NCBI GenBank assembly: GCA_963842355.1
Contig: CAWJGC010000008.1
Span: 248,001-312,000, forward strand
DNA length: 64,000 nt
DNA from: JASHPR01 sp963842355
Lineage (GTDB): Bacteria > Actinomycetota > Actinomycetes > Streptosporangiales > Streptosporangiaceae
Direction: 5' to 3'
Shown here: positions 16,714 to 25,381 of the stretch, piece by piece
Layout of the letters: the number at the start of each line of letters is the position of its first letter
Position numbering within the stretch: the first letter of the stretch is position 1
Made by a program: the position numbers and the translations under genes
The notes under the pieces: generated by a model
Database searches by the model: none
The model's input: only the letters and a program-made list of their open reading frames with translations
Told to the model about the DNA's origin: nothing

Positions 16714-17745
16714 TTAGCGCGCCGCCGTGCCGGAAACCGCGGGCGGCTCGGCGAGGCTCAGCGGATGGTGGCAGGCGGCCAGGTGACCCTGGCTCCCGTG
16801 CGCGACCAGCGACGGCTCCTGCTGCGAGCAGATCTCGGTGGCGTACCGGCAGCGCGGGTGGAACCGGCATCCCGACGGCGGCGCCACCGGGCTGGGCACG
16901 TCGCCTTCCAGCACGATCTGCTCCCGGCGGGCGGAAAGATCGGGGTCGGGTACGGGGACCGCCGACAGCAGGGCCTCGGTATAGGGATGGACCGGCCGCC
17001 GGTACAGCTCCTCGGCGGGCGAGATTTCGACGATCTTGCCCAGGTACATGACCGCGATCCGGTCCGAGACGTGCCGCACCACCCCCAGGTCGTGGGCGAT
17101 GAACACGTAGGTGAGCGCGAGATCGTCCTGCAGGTCGTCCAGCAGGTTGATGACCTGCGCGCGGATCGACACGTCCAGAGCGGACACCGGCTCGTCGGCG
17201 ATGATCAGCTTGGGGTGCAGGGCGACCGCGCGGGCGACGCCGATCCGCTGGCGCTGGCCGCCGGAGAACTCGTGCGGATAGCGGTTCACGTGCTCGGGCG
17301 ACAGTCCGACCAGTTCCAGCAGCTCCCGGACCCGGGTCCTGATCTTCGCGCGGTCGCCGTAGCCGTGGATGCGCAGCGGGTCAGCGATGATCGTCCCCAC
17401 CCGCTTGCGCGGGTTGAGTGAGGCGTACGGGTCCTGGAACACCATCTGCATCTCGCGCCGCACCGGCCGCAGCTGGCGCCGGGACAGGCGGGAAATGTCG
17501 CGGCCCTCGAAGCTCACCGTGCCGCCGGTCAGGTCGTACAGCCTGACGATGCACCGGGCCAGCGTCGACTTGCCGCAGCCGGACTCGCCGACCAGCCCGA
17601 GCGTCTCCCCGGCGCGCACCTCAAGGCTGACGTCGTCCACGGCGTGCACCCGGGCCACCTCGCGCTGCAGGATCCCCTTCCTGATCGGGAAGTACTTCTT
17701 GACGTGCTCGGCCCCGAGCAGGATCTCGCCGGCCCCCATGCTCAT
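16714..17745 (-). CDS. Dipeptide/oligopeptide ABC transporter ATPase (DppF/OppF type)
   Basis: A 343-residue ATPase with Walker A GLVGESGCGKSTLARCI, signature FSGGQRQRIGVARA, Walker B LIIADEPVSALDVS, and the C-terminal cysteine-rich peptide-transporter tail (PPSGCRFHPRCRYATEIC). The N-terminal VKKYFPIRKGILQR is typical of the DppF-type subunit. The ATG at 17745 overlaps the stop of the DppD-type gene (ATGA, 17742-17745). It is the last gene of a five-gene importer operon transcribed from about 22.7 kb. Confidence 0.93.
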   Translation of the reverse strand: MSMGAGEILLGAEHVKKYFPIRKGILQREVARVHAVDDVSLEVRAGETLGLVGESGCGKSTLARCIVRLYDLTGGTVSFEGRDISRLSRRQLRPVRREMQMVFQDPYASLNPRKRVGTIIADPLRIHGYGDRAKIRTRVRELLELVGLSPEHVNRYPHEFSGGQRQRIGVARAVALHPKLIIADEPVSALDVSIRAQVINLLDDLQDDLALTYVFIAHDLGVVRHVSDRIAVMYLGKIVEISPAEELYRRPVHPYTEALLSAVPVPDPDLSARREQIVLEGDVPSPVAPPSGCRFHPRCRYATEICSQQEPSLVAHGSQGHLAACHHPLSLAEPPAVSGTAAR

Positions 17746-18824
17746 CGTGGCTCCTCGGTCAGCTCGGGCTGGGGGGCGAGGTCCTGCGGGACGGCCAGGT
17801 CCTGTTGTGCGGTGAGGTCCGGCCGGATGGCGCGCTCCCGCTTCTTGTTCTTCTGCTCCGGGTCGAGGTGGCAGGCGTCCACGTGGCCGTGGCCGAGCTT
17901 GTCGGTCAGCAGCGGGACCTCCGCGCACCGGTCGAACCGGTGCGCGCACCGGGGCCCGAACGCGCAGCCCTCGGGCAGCCTGATCAGCGACGGGGGCAGC
18001 CCCTGGATCGCGGTGAGCCGCCGCGGCCGCGGCCGGTCCAGCCGGGCGATGGACCCGAGCAGGCCCCAGGTGTAGGGATGCTGGGCATCGTAGAACAGGT
18101 CGCGCAGGCTGCCCTGCTCCACCACCCGCCCCGCGTACATCACCGCTACCCGGTCGGCGATGTCGGCCACCACGCCCATGTCGTGCGTGATCAGGACCAC
18201 CGCGGTGCCGAACTCGTCCCTGAGCTTCTTGATCAGCTTGAGGATCTGCGCCTGGATCGTCACGTCCAGCGCGGTAGTGGGCTCGTCCGCGATCAGCAGG
18301 TCGGGGCGGCAGGACACCGCCATCGCGATCATCACGCGCTGCCGCATGCCGCCGGAGAACTGGTGCGGATAGTCGTCGACCCGCTCCTGGGGGTGCGGTA
18401 TGCCCACCTCCTCGAGCAGTTCGATGGCCCGGGCCCGAGCGGCCTGCTTGGACACGCGCTCGTGGGCCTGGATCTGCTCGATGATCTGCCAGCCCACCCG
18501 GTAGACGGGATTGAGCGAGGTCATCGGGTCCTGGAAGATCATGGCGATCCCGCCGCCGCGGATCTCGCGGATCTGGTCCTGGCTCAGCGTCATCAGGTCG
18601 CGGCCCTGGTAGATCACCTCGCCCTCGAACCGCGCGTTCGGGTCGTTGATCAGCCGCATCACCGACATCATGGTCACGCTCTTGCCCGAGCCTGACTCGC
18701 CGACGACGCCGAGCGTCTCGCCCTTCGCGACCTCCAGGCTGACCCCGTCCACGGCCCGGACGGTGCCGTCCTCCGTGCGGAAGGAAACCTTGAGGTCGCG
18801 CACCTCCAGCAGTGGCTCGGCCAT
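17742..18824 (-). CDS. Dipeptide/oligopeptide ABC transporter ATPase (DppD/OppD type)
   Basis: A 360-residue ATPase with Walker A GVVGESGSGKSVTMMS, signature FSGGMRQRVMIAMA, Walker B LLIADEPTTALDVT, and the oligo_HPY tail (PEGCAFGPRCAHRFDRC). It has an unusual charged, Gln/Pro-rich extension of about 40 residues after the tail, beginning near EQKNKKRERAIRP. The start is ATG 18824 (TGATG overlap with the permease stop), although the GTG at 18827 directly before it would also give an overlap. Confidence 0.92.
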   Translation of the reverse strand: MAEPLLEVRDLKVSFRTEDGTVRAVDGVSLEVAKGETLGVVGESGSGKSVTMMSVMRLINDPNARFEGEVIYQGRDLMTLSQDQIREIRGGGIAMIFQDPMTSLNPVYRVGWQIIEQIQAHERVSKQAARARAIELLEEVGIPHPQERVDDYPHQFSGGMRQRVMIAMAVSCRPDLLIADEPTTALDVTIQAQILKLIKKLRDEFGTAVVLITHDMGVVADIADRVAVMYAGRVVEQGSLRDLFYDAQHPYTWGLLGSIARLDRPRPRRLTAIQGLPPSLIRLPEGCAFGPRCAHRFDRCAEVPLLTDKLGHGHVDACHLDPEQKNKKRERAIRPDLTAQQDLAVPQDLAPQPELTEEPR

Positions 18825-19795
18825 CACGCGGGCCGGACTCTCGGGTCGAGCCAGGCGTAGCCGACGTCGACCAGCGCGTTGGCCAGCACGATGAAGAACG
18901 CGCCGAACACCACCGTGGCGATGATCGTGGGCAGGTCGAGGCTGGTCAGCGCCTCGTAGGTGAGGAACCCGACGCCGTGGATGTTGAACACCACCTCGGT
19001 CAGGATCGCGCCGCCGCCGACCAGCGCGCCGAAGTCAAGCCCGAACAGGCTGACGAACGTGATCATGGAGTTGCGCAGCGTGTGGCGGGTCATCACGCGC
19101 CGCTCGCGCAGCCCCTTGGCGCGGGCGGTGCGCACGAAGTCCTCGTTCTGGATCTCCAGCAGGCTCGCGCGCAGCACCCGGGCGTAGAAGCCGATGTACA
19201 GGATCGACAGCGTGATCCACGGGATGATCAGCCCCTTGAACCACAGGGCCGGGCTCTGCGTGAACGACGTGTACCCCAGCGCCGGCACCCAGCTGAACAG
19301 GGGCGTGTTGTGCAGGCCGCCCTGGGTGATCAGGTTGGCCACCTGGCCCACCCAGAACACCGGCGCGGAGATGCCGATGAGCGCGATGATCATCAGCAGC
19401 GGGTCGAGCAGCGTGCCCCGGAACTTCGCCGCCGCGACGCCCATGGCGATCGCCACGATCACCCAGATCACCGCGGCGCCGAACACCAGTGACAGCGTGG
19501 CCGGCGCGGCGGCGCCGATCTCGGGTACCACCAGCACGCCCTGGTTCGAGTACGAGACCAGGTTGCGGCTGATGAACAGGCTCTTCATCATCAGCAGGTA
19601 CTGGATGGGCAGCGACCGGTTGAGCCCGAACTGGGCCCGGATCTCGGCCAGGACCTGCGGGCTGGAGTTGCGGCCGGCGATCGCGCGGGCCGGGTCCACG
19701 CCCGGGGTCTTGAAGAAAATGAAGAACACCAGCACCGTGATCACGAACAGCACCAGCACGGTCCACAGCGACCGGCGGACGATGAACGTCACCAT
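18824..19795 (-). CDS. Dipeptide-type ABC transporter permease (DppB type)
   Basis: A 323-residue permease with an N-terminal helix (LWTVLVLFVITVLVFFIFF), the GLNRSLPIQYL segment of DppB proteins, and the EAA coupling loop VRTARAKGLRERRVMTRHTL. About six transmembrane helices are visible. It lies between the DppC-type permease and the DppD-type ATPase in the operon. Length is normal. Confidence 0.93.
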   Translation of the reverse strand: MVTFIVRRSLWTVLVLFVITVLVFFIFFKTPGVDPARAIAGRNSSPQVLAEIRAQFGLNRSLPIQYLLMMKSLFISRNLVSYSNQGVLVVPEIGAAAPATLSLVFGAAVIWVIVAIAMGVAAAKFRGTLLDPLLMIIALIGISAPVFWVGQVANLITQGGLHNTPLFSWVPALGYTSFTQSPALWFKGLIIPWITLSILYIGFYARVLRASLLEIQNEDFVRTARAKGLRERRVMTRHTLRNSMITFVSLFGLDFGALVGGGAILTEVVFNIHGVGFLTYEALTSLDLPTIIATVVFGAFFIVLANALVDVGYAWLDPRVRPA

Positions 19796-19841
19796 GGGCG
19801 CCGGCTCCCCCTGCCCCGCCGGTGACCGCGGGCGGCCGCCA

Positions 19842-20891
19842 TCACCCCTCCACCCGGAGCTTGGCGCGCGGGTCGAGCGCGTCCCTGACCCCGTCGCCCA
19901 GCACGTTCAGGGCCAGCACGGTGAGCACGATCATGATGCCCGCCGACATGGACACCCAGGGCCGGCTGTACAGCAGGTCCTGGCCGTCGCTGATGATCGT
20001 GCCCCAGCTCACGTTGGGCGGTTGCACGCCGATCGACAGGAACGACAGGGAGGCTTCGAGGATGATGTTGGTGGCGATCATCAGCGGCAGGAAAACGATC
20101 ACCGTCGACAGCACGTTCGGCAGGATCTCGGAGAAGAGCAGCCGGAAGTTGGACGCGCCCTGGGCGATCGCGGCCTCCACGAACTCCTTGTTGACCACCG
20201 AGAGCACCTGGCCGCGGATCGGACGGTAGACGTACGGCAGGTAGATGAACGCGATGATCGCCGTGGGCAGCCACAGGCTGGCGGCGTTCACGTGCACCGG
20301 CCCGACCTGGACGCCGTTGGAGTGGGTGAGCAGCTCGGTCGAGATCGAGATCGCGAGCAGGAACACCGGGAACGCCCAGATGATGTCCATGATCCGGGAC
20401 AGCACCGCGTCGACCAGCCCGCCGAAGAACCCGGCGATGAGCGCTACCGCGGTGGCGACCGCGCAGCAGATCACCGCGGAGCTGATTCCGATCTGCAGCG
20501 AGCTGCGCGCGCCGTACAGCAGCAGGCAGGCCACGTCACGGCCGAGGTTGTCGGCGCCGAGGAAGTAATGGCCAAGTTCGCCAGTGGGGCCGATCGGGGT
20601 CTCGCCCAGGTGCAGGGTGCCGCCGCCCTGCTGCATCACCGGCACGACCTTGCCACCGATGACCGTGGTGCCGTTCAGGTTCGGCGCCAGCGGATTGCTC
20701 TGGTGCGCCACGTCGTGGGCGTACACGGGCGCGAGCAGGCCCAGCACCACGATCAGCAGGAACAGCCCCAGCGCCGCCAGCGCCAGGCGGTTGCGGCGCA
20801 GCCGCCGCCAGGCCAGCGCCCACGGGCTGCGGCCGGCGATCGCCGGCCGCAGCTCCGCGGTGGGCTCGACCTGCTCAAGCAGCGTGGCCAT
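19842..20891 (-). CDS. Dipeptide-type ABC transporter permease (DppC type)
   Basis: A 349-residue permease. Residues about 25-55 contain the first helix after a basic stretch (WRRLRRNRLALAALGLFLLI). The EAA loop is VEAAIAQGASNFRLLFSEIL, followed by ILPNVLSTVIVFLPL and the DppC-typical EASLSFLSIGVQPPNVSWG. It has a periplasmic loop of roughly 60 residues after the first helix. It is separated by 46 bp from the DppB-type gene and by 27 bp from the binding-protein gene. Confidence 0.93.
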   Translation of the reverse strand: MATLLEQVEPTAELRPAIAGRSPWALAWRRLRRNRLALAALGLFLLIVVLGLLAPVYAHDVAHQSNPLAPNLNGTTVIGGKVVPVMQQGGGTLHLGETPIGPTGELGHYFLGADNLGRDVACLLLYGARSSLQIGISSAVICCAVATAVALIAGFFGGLVDAVLSRIMDIIWAFPVFLLAISISTELLTHSNGVQVGPVHVNAASLWLPTAIIAFIYLPYVYRPIRGQVLSVVNKEFVEAAIAQGASNFRLLFSEILPNVLSTVIVFLPLMIATNIILEASLSFLSIGVQPPNVSWGTIISDGQDLLYSRPWVSMSAGIMIVLTVLALNVLGDGVRDALDPRAKLRVEG

Positions 20892-20918
20892 GGGGCGTCC
20901 CCCGGAGCGGCGACCGGC

Positions 20919-22640
20919 CTATGACAGCCACAGCTGGTCGATCAGGATGTACCACTGCGGGTTCCACGAGTACCCGTGGACGTTGCTGGACAGGAAGTCG
21001 ATCTGCTTGGGGTTGTACATGTCGACCCAGGGCGCCGCGTTGGTGTCCTCGTGGTCGATCTGCGTCCACAGCGCGGCGGCCGCGGTCGGGTTGGTCGCCT
21101 CTTCCGACTCGGCCTGGTTGATCTGGGCCTGGGTGGACGAGCTGCAGTACGCGGCGATGTTCGGGCTGGCGTCGCTGTTGGGGTGGATGGTGCCGCATCC
21201 GAGCAGCACGTTCAGGAAGTCCGACTGCGCCGGGTAGTCCTGGTACCAGGCCGACCAGCCCACGTTCCACTTGGCGGAGTTCGTCGAGTTCTGCACGAAC
21301 GGGTACTGGATGGACATCGTGAGGAGCTGCGGGGTCGCCTTGTACCCGATGGAGTCCAGGTCCGACACCATCTGCTCGACCAGGGCCTTGCCGACCTGGT
21401 CGGTGGTGCCGTCGACGACCACCTTCATCCCGGCCGTGCCCGACGCCTGCACCAGCGCCTTGGCCTTGGCCAGGTCGGGCCCGGCCCAGGCGCCCCCGGA
21501 TCCGGTCGTGTACGGGCAGTACTGCGTGTAGGACGGGAAGTTCGGCGGCAGGATCTGGCAGGTCGGGACCGCGAGCGACGGGCCGCCGGCGATCTTGACG
21601 TACGCGGAGCGGTTGGCGGCGTAGTTGATGGCCTGCCGGGCCTGGAGGTTGTTGAACGGCGGGCGGCGGGTGTTGAGGGCGAAGTACCAGTCGGCGGTGA
21701 GCGTGTTCACGTGGACCTGGCTGGCGTACTTGGGGCTGTTGAGCTGGCCGAGCTGGTCGGACGGGATCTGGTCACCGTCGAACACCTCGTTGGCCTGGTC
21801 GTTCTCCACCGCGGTGACCTCGTCGGAGACCTGCGCGCCGTACTTCTCGATGATCTCGTTCGGGTTGCCGGCGGGCTGGGCCTGGGCGCTCCACTGCTTG
21901 AAGTACGGGTTGCGGACCAGCACGGCCTCGGTGTTCGGGTTGTAGGACTTCCACATGTACGGCCCGGTGCCGGGCGGCACGTTGTTGCCGGTCAGCTTCG
22001 GCGACGTGCCGGACGGCACCGCGTAGGCGAACGGGAGGGACAGCTGGTCCATGAGCTCGGGGTCGGGCCCGGTCAGGTTGATGGTCAGCGTGTAGGCGGA
22101 GTCGTCGGCGACCACTCCCTGGCTCAGGCTGCAGCCCTTGGTCGAGCACTTGCTCGCGCCGACGATGTCGGAGTAGAACGACGTGGGGCCGGGCACCGTG
22201 AACTGGCGCTCGAACGTCGTGACGAAGTCGCTCGGCTTGAGCACCTGGCCGTTGGAGAACTTGATCCCGCGGCGGATGTGGAACACGTACGTCTTGCCGC
22301 CGTTGGTGGGCGTGGGAATGGAGGTGGCCAGGTCGGGCACGATCTTGGTACCGGGGAGCCCGCCGACGTGCGCGAACCCCACCAGGCCGTCGTGGGTGTC
22401 GATCAGCAGCTGCCACTCCTCCAGCGTGTAGTTCTGCGCCGGGTCGGCCACGCCGAAGGCGGAGTTGGCCAGGATCGTGAACACGCCCCCGCTGTGCCCC
22501 GCCGCCGCCGGGGTGGAGCTCGAGGACGGCGAGCTGGTGCCGCACCCGGCCGCGACCAGGGCCAGGACGGCCGCCGCCGCCACCCCGCACCACCACTGCG
22601 ATCGGCGTGCCCTACGGCGCGCAGGGAGTGCAGGCTTCAT
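20919..22640 (-). CDS. Peptide/nickel-type ABC transporter substrate-binding lipoprotein
   Basis: A 573-residue family-5 solute-binding protein. The N-terminus has a basic region, a hydrophobic core and a lipobox (VAAGC) with the lipidated cysteine at residue 33, so it should be tethered to the outer face of the membrane. Family features include YVFHIRRGIKFSNGQVLKPS, PPGTGPYMWKSYNPN and NYAANRSAYVKIAGG. It begins the operon that continues with two permeases and two ATPases. GAGGAGG precedes the ATG. The ligand is unknown; family members bind peptides, but also other metabolites. Confidence 0.93.
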   Translation of the reverse strand: MKPALPARRRARRSQWWCGVAAAAVLALVAAGCGTSSPSSSSTPAAAGHSGGVFTILANSAFGVADPAQNYTLEEWQLLIDTHDGLVGFAHVGGLPGTKIVPDLATSIPTPTNGGKTYVFHIRRGIKFSNGQVLKPSDFVTTFERQFTVPGPTSFYSDIVGASKCSTKGCSLSQGVVADDSAYTLTINLTGPDPELMDQLSLPFAYAVPSGTSPKLTGNNVPPGTGPYMWKSYNPNTEAVLVRNPYFKQWSAQAQPAGNPNEIIEKYGAQVSDEVTAVENDQANEVFDGDQIPSDQLGQLNSPKYASQVHVNTLTADWYFALNTRRPPFNNLQARQAINYAANRSAYVKIAGGPSLAVPTCQILPPNFPSYTQYCPYTTGSGGAWAGPDLAKAKALVQASGTAGMKVVVDGTTDQVGKALVEQMVSDLDSIGYKATPQLLTMSIQYPFVQNSTNSAKWNVGWSAWYQDYPAQSDFLNVLLGCGTIHPNSDASPNIAAYCSSSTQAQINQAESEEATNPTAAAALWTQIDHEDTNAAPWVDMYNPKQIDFLSSNVHGYSWNPQWYILIDQLWLS

Positions 22641-22687
22641 CGACGCCTCCTCGGAGCTTGGGACCGGTACCCCACTTTCCCGGGGAT

Positions 22688-22693
22688 CTTATA
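22688..22693 (-). promoter_or_regulatory. Possible -10 box of the dipeptide-type importer operon
   Basis: TATAAG on the minus strand lies about 50 bp before the binding-protein ATG at 22640 in the GntR-to-importer gap, and is the only near-consensus -10 there. No convincing -35 box accompanies it. Confidence 0.3.
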
Positions 22694-22822
22694 AGCGCGG
22701 GACGTAGCGTTCGAGGAGTACGCAGGTAACACTTTGGGATCAAAAAATACCCGAGCTGAACTGAAATCGTTATCACGTCCGAGACGCGTAGTATTCTCCG
22801 CGCTCCGCCGGAAACCTGGTGA

Positions 22823-23569
22823 TCAGGTCAGGAAGCCGCGCAGGAGCGCCGCCGTTCCCTCGAGGTGCTCGGCCACCGCACGCCGGGCCCGCTCGGCGTC
22901 GCCGACGAGAATCGCGTTCGCGATGGCCGCATGCTGGCCCGCCGTGTGACCGATGTTGCGCTGCAGCACGGGGATCGCGTTCAGCAGGTCGTTCAGCCGC
23001 ATCCGCGCGTCCGCGCAGGCCGCCGCGAGCAGGCTGGACCCGGTGAGCTCGGCTATGGACAGGTGGAACAGCGTGTCCAGCCGCCGGTAGTCGTGGGGGC
23101 CGGCGGCGTTCACGTCGGCCAGCCTGGCCAGCAGGACCTGCCGCGCGTCCGAGCAGGACGAGCCGGGGGCCATGAGCCGAGCGAGGGCCTCCGCCGCGCC
23201 GGCCTCGATCACGTGCCTGAACGTCAGCGCGTCGGAGAGCTTGTCCCCGTCCTCCCGGGCCAGGCGGCGAAGTTCGCCCTGATCCGGCGCGGGAGGCGCG
23301 CCGGTCACGAACGTGCCGCCGGACCGGCCGCGGCGTGACTCCACGTAGCCCGCCTGCTGCAGTTCCCTGATCGCCTCGCGCAGGGTCGGGCGGCTGATGC
23401 CGAGCTGGGCGGCGAGCTCGCGTTCGGCCGGGAACCGATCGCCCGGCCCGACCACGCCGAGCTTGATCACCGTCAGCAGCCGCTCGACCGTCTCCTCGAA
23501 CGCGTTGCCCTCGCGTACCGGCCGGAGCAGGCCGCTCAGGTCAAGCCCGCTGCTCGCCACGATCGCCAT
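22823..23569 (-). CDS. GntR/FadR-family transcriptional regulator
   Basis: A 248-residue FadR-type regulator. The N-terminal winged helix is clear (PAERELAAQLGISRPTLREA, GYVESRRGRSGGTFV). It is followed by an all-helical effector domain (FCD type) that includes DTLFHLSIAELTGS and AGQHAAIANAILVGD. The start at ATG 23569 gives the usual family length; the frame stays open to 23680. It is divergent from the permease that starts at 23798, with a perfect dyad in between, and probably controls that catabolic cluster. Confidence 0.9.
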   Translation of the reverse strand: MAIVASSGLDLSGLLRPVREGNAFEETVERLLTVIKLGVVGPGDRFPAERELAAQLGISRPTLREAIRELQQAGYVESRRGRSGGTFVTGAPPAPDQGELRRLAREDGDKLSDALTFRHVIEAGAAEALARLMAPGSSCSDARQVLLARLADVNAAGPHDYRRLDTLFHLSIAELTGSSLLAAACADARMRLNDLLNAIPVLQRNIGHTAGQHAAIANAILVGDAERARRAVAEHLEGTAALLRGFLT

Positions 23570-23701
23570 CGCCTCCGCGGGACCGGTCCGGCGCGCGCCG
23601 CCGGAACGCGGGTCCCCCCCACCCGCGTGCCGGTGCCTGCGCGGCGCAGGTGGTGAATCTGGCCCCCGGGTCTTGAACATTCGTCAGGAGCCGTCCATCA
23701 T

Positions 23702-23719
23702 TGGTTTGATATTAAACCA
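23702..23719. promoter_or_regulatory. Dyad operator between the GntR gene and the permease
   Basis: TGGTTT and AAACCA form a perfect 6-bp inverted repeat around a GATATT centre, an AT-rich island in very GC-rich DNA between divergent genes. GntR/FadR proteins bind such sites in the intergenic region they share with their targets. Assignment to the adjacent regulator is inference from position and symmetry. Confidence 0.6.
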
Positions 23720-23797
23720 TTAAGCGGCGGCCTGGCCAGATATGCCCGGCGGCAAATGCTGTGTTACCGCAGAGCCCGTCCCCAGGAGGAACACCCC

Positions 23798-25327
23798 GTG
23801 GCGATCAACGAGCATGCGGCATCAGCGCCGCTGACCAGCGACGAAGAGACCCTGCACCGGCTCGGCTACGCCCAGGAACTGCGCCGCCGGATGTCGGGAT
23901 TCAGCAACTTCGCCGTGTCCTTCACGATCATCTCGATCCTGTCCGGCTGCCTGACGCTCTACAGCTTCGGCATGTTCACCGGCGGGCCCGTGGTGATCGT
24001 CTGGGGCTGGCCCTTCGTCGGGATCATGACTCTGTTCGTCGGCCTGTCCATGGCCGAGGTCTGCTCCAGCTACCCGACCGCAGGCGGCCTGTATTACTGG
24101 TCGGCCAAGCTGGCCCGCAGGAACGGCGCGGCCTGGGCCTGGTTCACCGGCTGGTTCAACTTCCTCGGTCAGGTCGCGGTCACGGCCGGGATCGACTTCG
24201 GTTGCGCGCTTTTCATCAACGCGTTCCTCAACCTCGAATTCGGAACGCCCACCTACCACTGGGTCACCGTCCTGATCTTCGCGGCCGTCCTGCTGTTGCA
24301 CGGGACGCTGAACCAGTTCGGCATCCGGCTGGTGGCCCTGCTGAACGACGTGAGCGTCTGGTGGCATCTGCTCGGCGTGCTGGTCATCGTCAGCGTGCTG
24401 GCCTTCGTGCCCTCGCATCACCAGCCGGCCAGCTTCGTCTTCGGTCACTTCAACAACGGGACCGGCCTGAACGTCGGGGCCTTCTACATCGTGCTGATCG
24501 GTCTTCTGCTGGCGCAGTACACGTTCACCGGCTACGACGCCTCGGCGCACATGACCGAGGAGACGCACAGCGCCGCCCGCAGCGGCCCGCGCGGCATCGT
24601 GATGTCGATCGTGGTGTCGCTGTTCGCCGGCTGGCTGCTGCTGATCGGCGTCACGTTCGCGATCCAGAACTACGCCGCCGAGTCGGCCGCCTACGTGGCC
24701 CCGGCCCAGATCTTCGTCGACGCGATCGGCTCGACCGGCGGCAAGCTGCTGCTCCTGGTCGCGATCGGGGCGCAGCTGTTCTGCGGCATGTCCTCGGTGA
24801 CCGCCAACTCCCGGATGATCTACGCCTTCTCCAGGGATGGTGCGCTGCCAGGCTCGGCGTTCTGGCACCGGGTGAACAAGCGGACCAGGACGCCTACCAA
24901 CGCGATCTGGCTCGCTGCCGCGGGCGCGCTGATCCTCGGCCTGCCGTACCTGTGGAACAGCGCCGCGTACTTCGCGGTCACCTCGATCGCCACGATCGGC
25001 CTGTACATCGCCTACGTCACGCCCACGTACCTGCGGCTGCGCCAGGGCGAGAACTTCCGGCGCGGTCCGTGGCACCTGGGGCGGTGGAGCTACCTGGTCG
25101 GGTGGATAGCCGTCACCTGGGTGGTGATCATCACGGTCCTGTTCATGCTGCCGCAGGTGGGGCCCATCACCGTCAAGACCTTCAACTATGCGGTCGTGGC
25201 GGTCCTCGTGGTCATCGGCTTCGCCGGGATCTACTGGCTGGTGTCCGCGCGCACCTGGTTCACTGGGCCCCGGGTACAGGGGACTCCGGAGGAACTGGCC
25301 GCCATCGAGCACGAGCTGTCGGCATGA
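23798..25327 (+). CDS. APC-family amino acid/amine permease
   Basis: A 509-residue permease with about 12 hydrophobic segments. Features are LGYAQELRRRMSGFSNFAVS at the start, the APC signature region MAEVCSSYPTAGGLYYWSAK, YTFTGYDASAHMTEETHSAA and NSRMIYAFSRDGALP, as in GABA/amine permeases. I chose GTG 23798 because AGGAGGA precedes it by 7-8 nt; the ATG at 23756 lacks a site. It is the first gene of the gamma-glutamylation cluster and probably imports its substrate. Confidence 0.93.
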   Translation: MAINEHAASAPLTSDEETLHRLGYAQELRRRMSGFSNFAVSFTIISILSGCLTLYSFGMFTGGPVVIVWGWPFVGIMTLFVGLSMAEVCSSYPTAGGLYYWSAKLARRNGAAWAWFTGWFNFLGQVAVTAGIDFGCALFINAFLNLEFGTPTYHWVTVLIFAAVLLLHGTLNQFGIRLVALLNDVSVWWHLLGVLVIVSVLAFVPSHHQPASFVFGHFNNGTGLNVGAFYIVLIGLLLAQYTFTGYDASAHMTEETHSAARSGPRGIVMSIVVSLFAGWLLLIGVTFAIQNYAAESAAYVAPAQIFVDAIGSTGGKLLLLVAIGAQLFCGMSSVTANSRMIYAFSRDGALPGSAFWHRVNKRTRTPTNAIWLAAAGALILGLPYLWNSAAYFAVTSIATIGLYIAYVTPTYLRLRQGENFRRGPWHLGRWSYLVGWIAVTWVVIITVLFMLPQVGPITVKTFNYAVVAVLVVIGFAGIYWLVSARTWFTGPRVQGTPEELAAIEHELSA

Positions 25328-25350
25328 TCAAGGGAAGGCCGCGCCGTTGA

Positions 25351-25374
25351 GGCGCCCGGAGGCGAGCGGGAGGC
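25351..25374 (+). repeat. Short repeat containing a ribosome-binding site, copy 1
   Basis: A 24-bp stretch just before the glutamine-synthetase-like gene is nearly repeated before the aldehyde dehydrogenase gene (26799-26822), with four differences. Both copies end in the purine-rich ribosome-binding region. Confidence 0.5.
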
Positions 25375-25381
25375 ACAGCTG

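Noticed and set aside
22730..22750. Rho-independent terminator at the T6 run after the GntR gene
   Set aside because: The T-run is present on the minus strand, but no stable stem precedes it.
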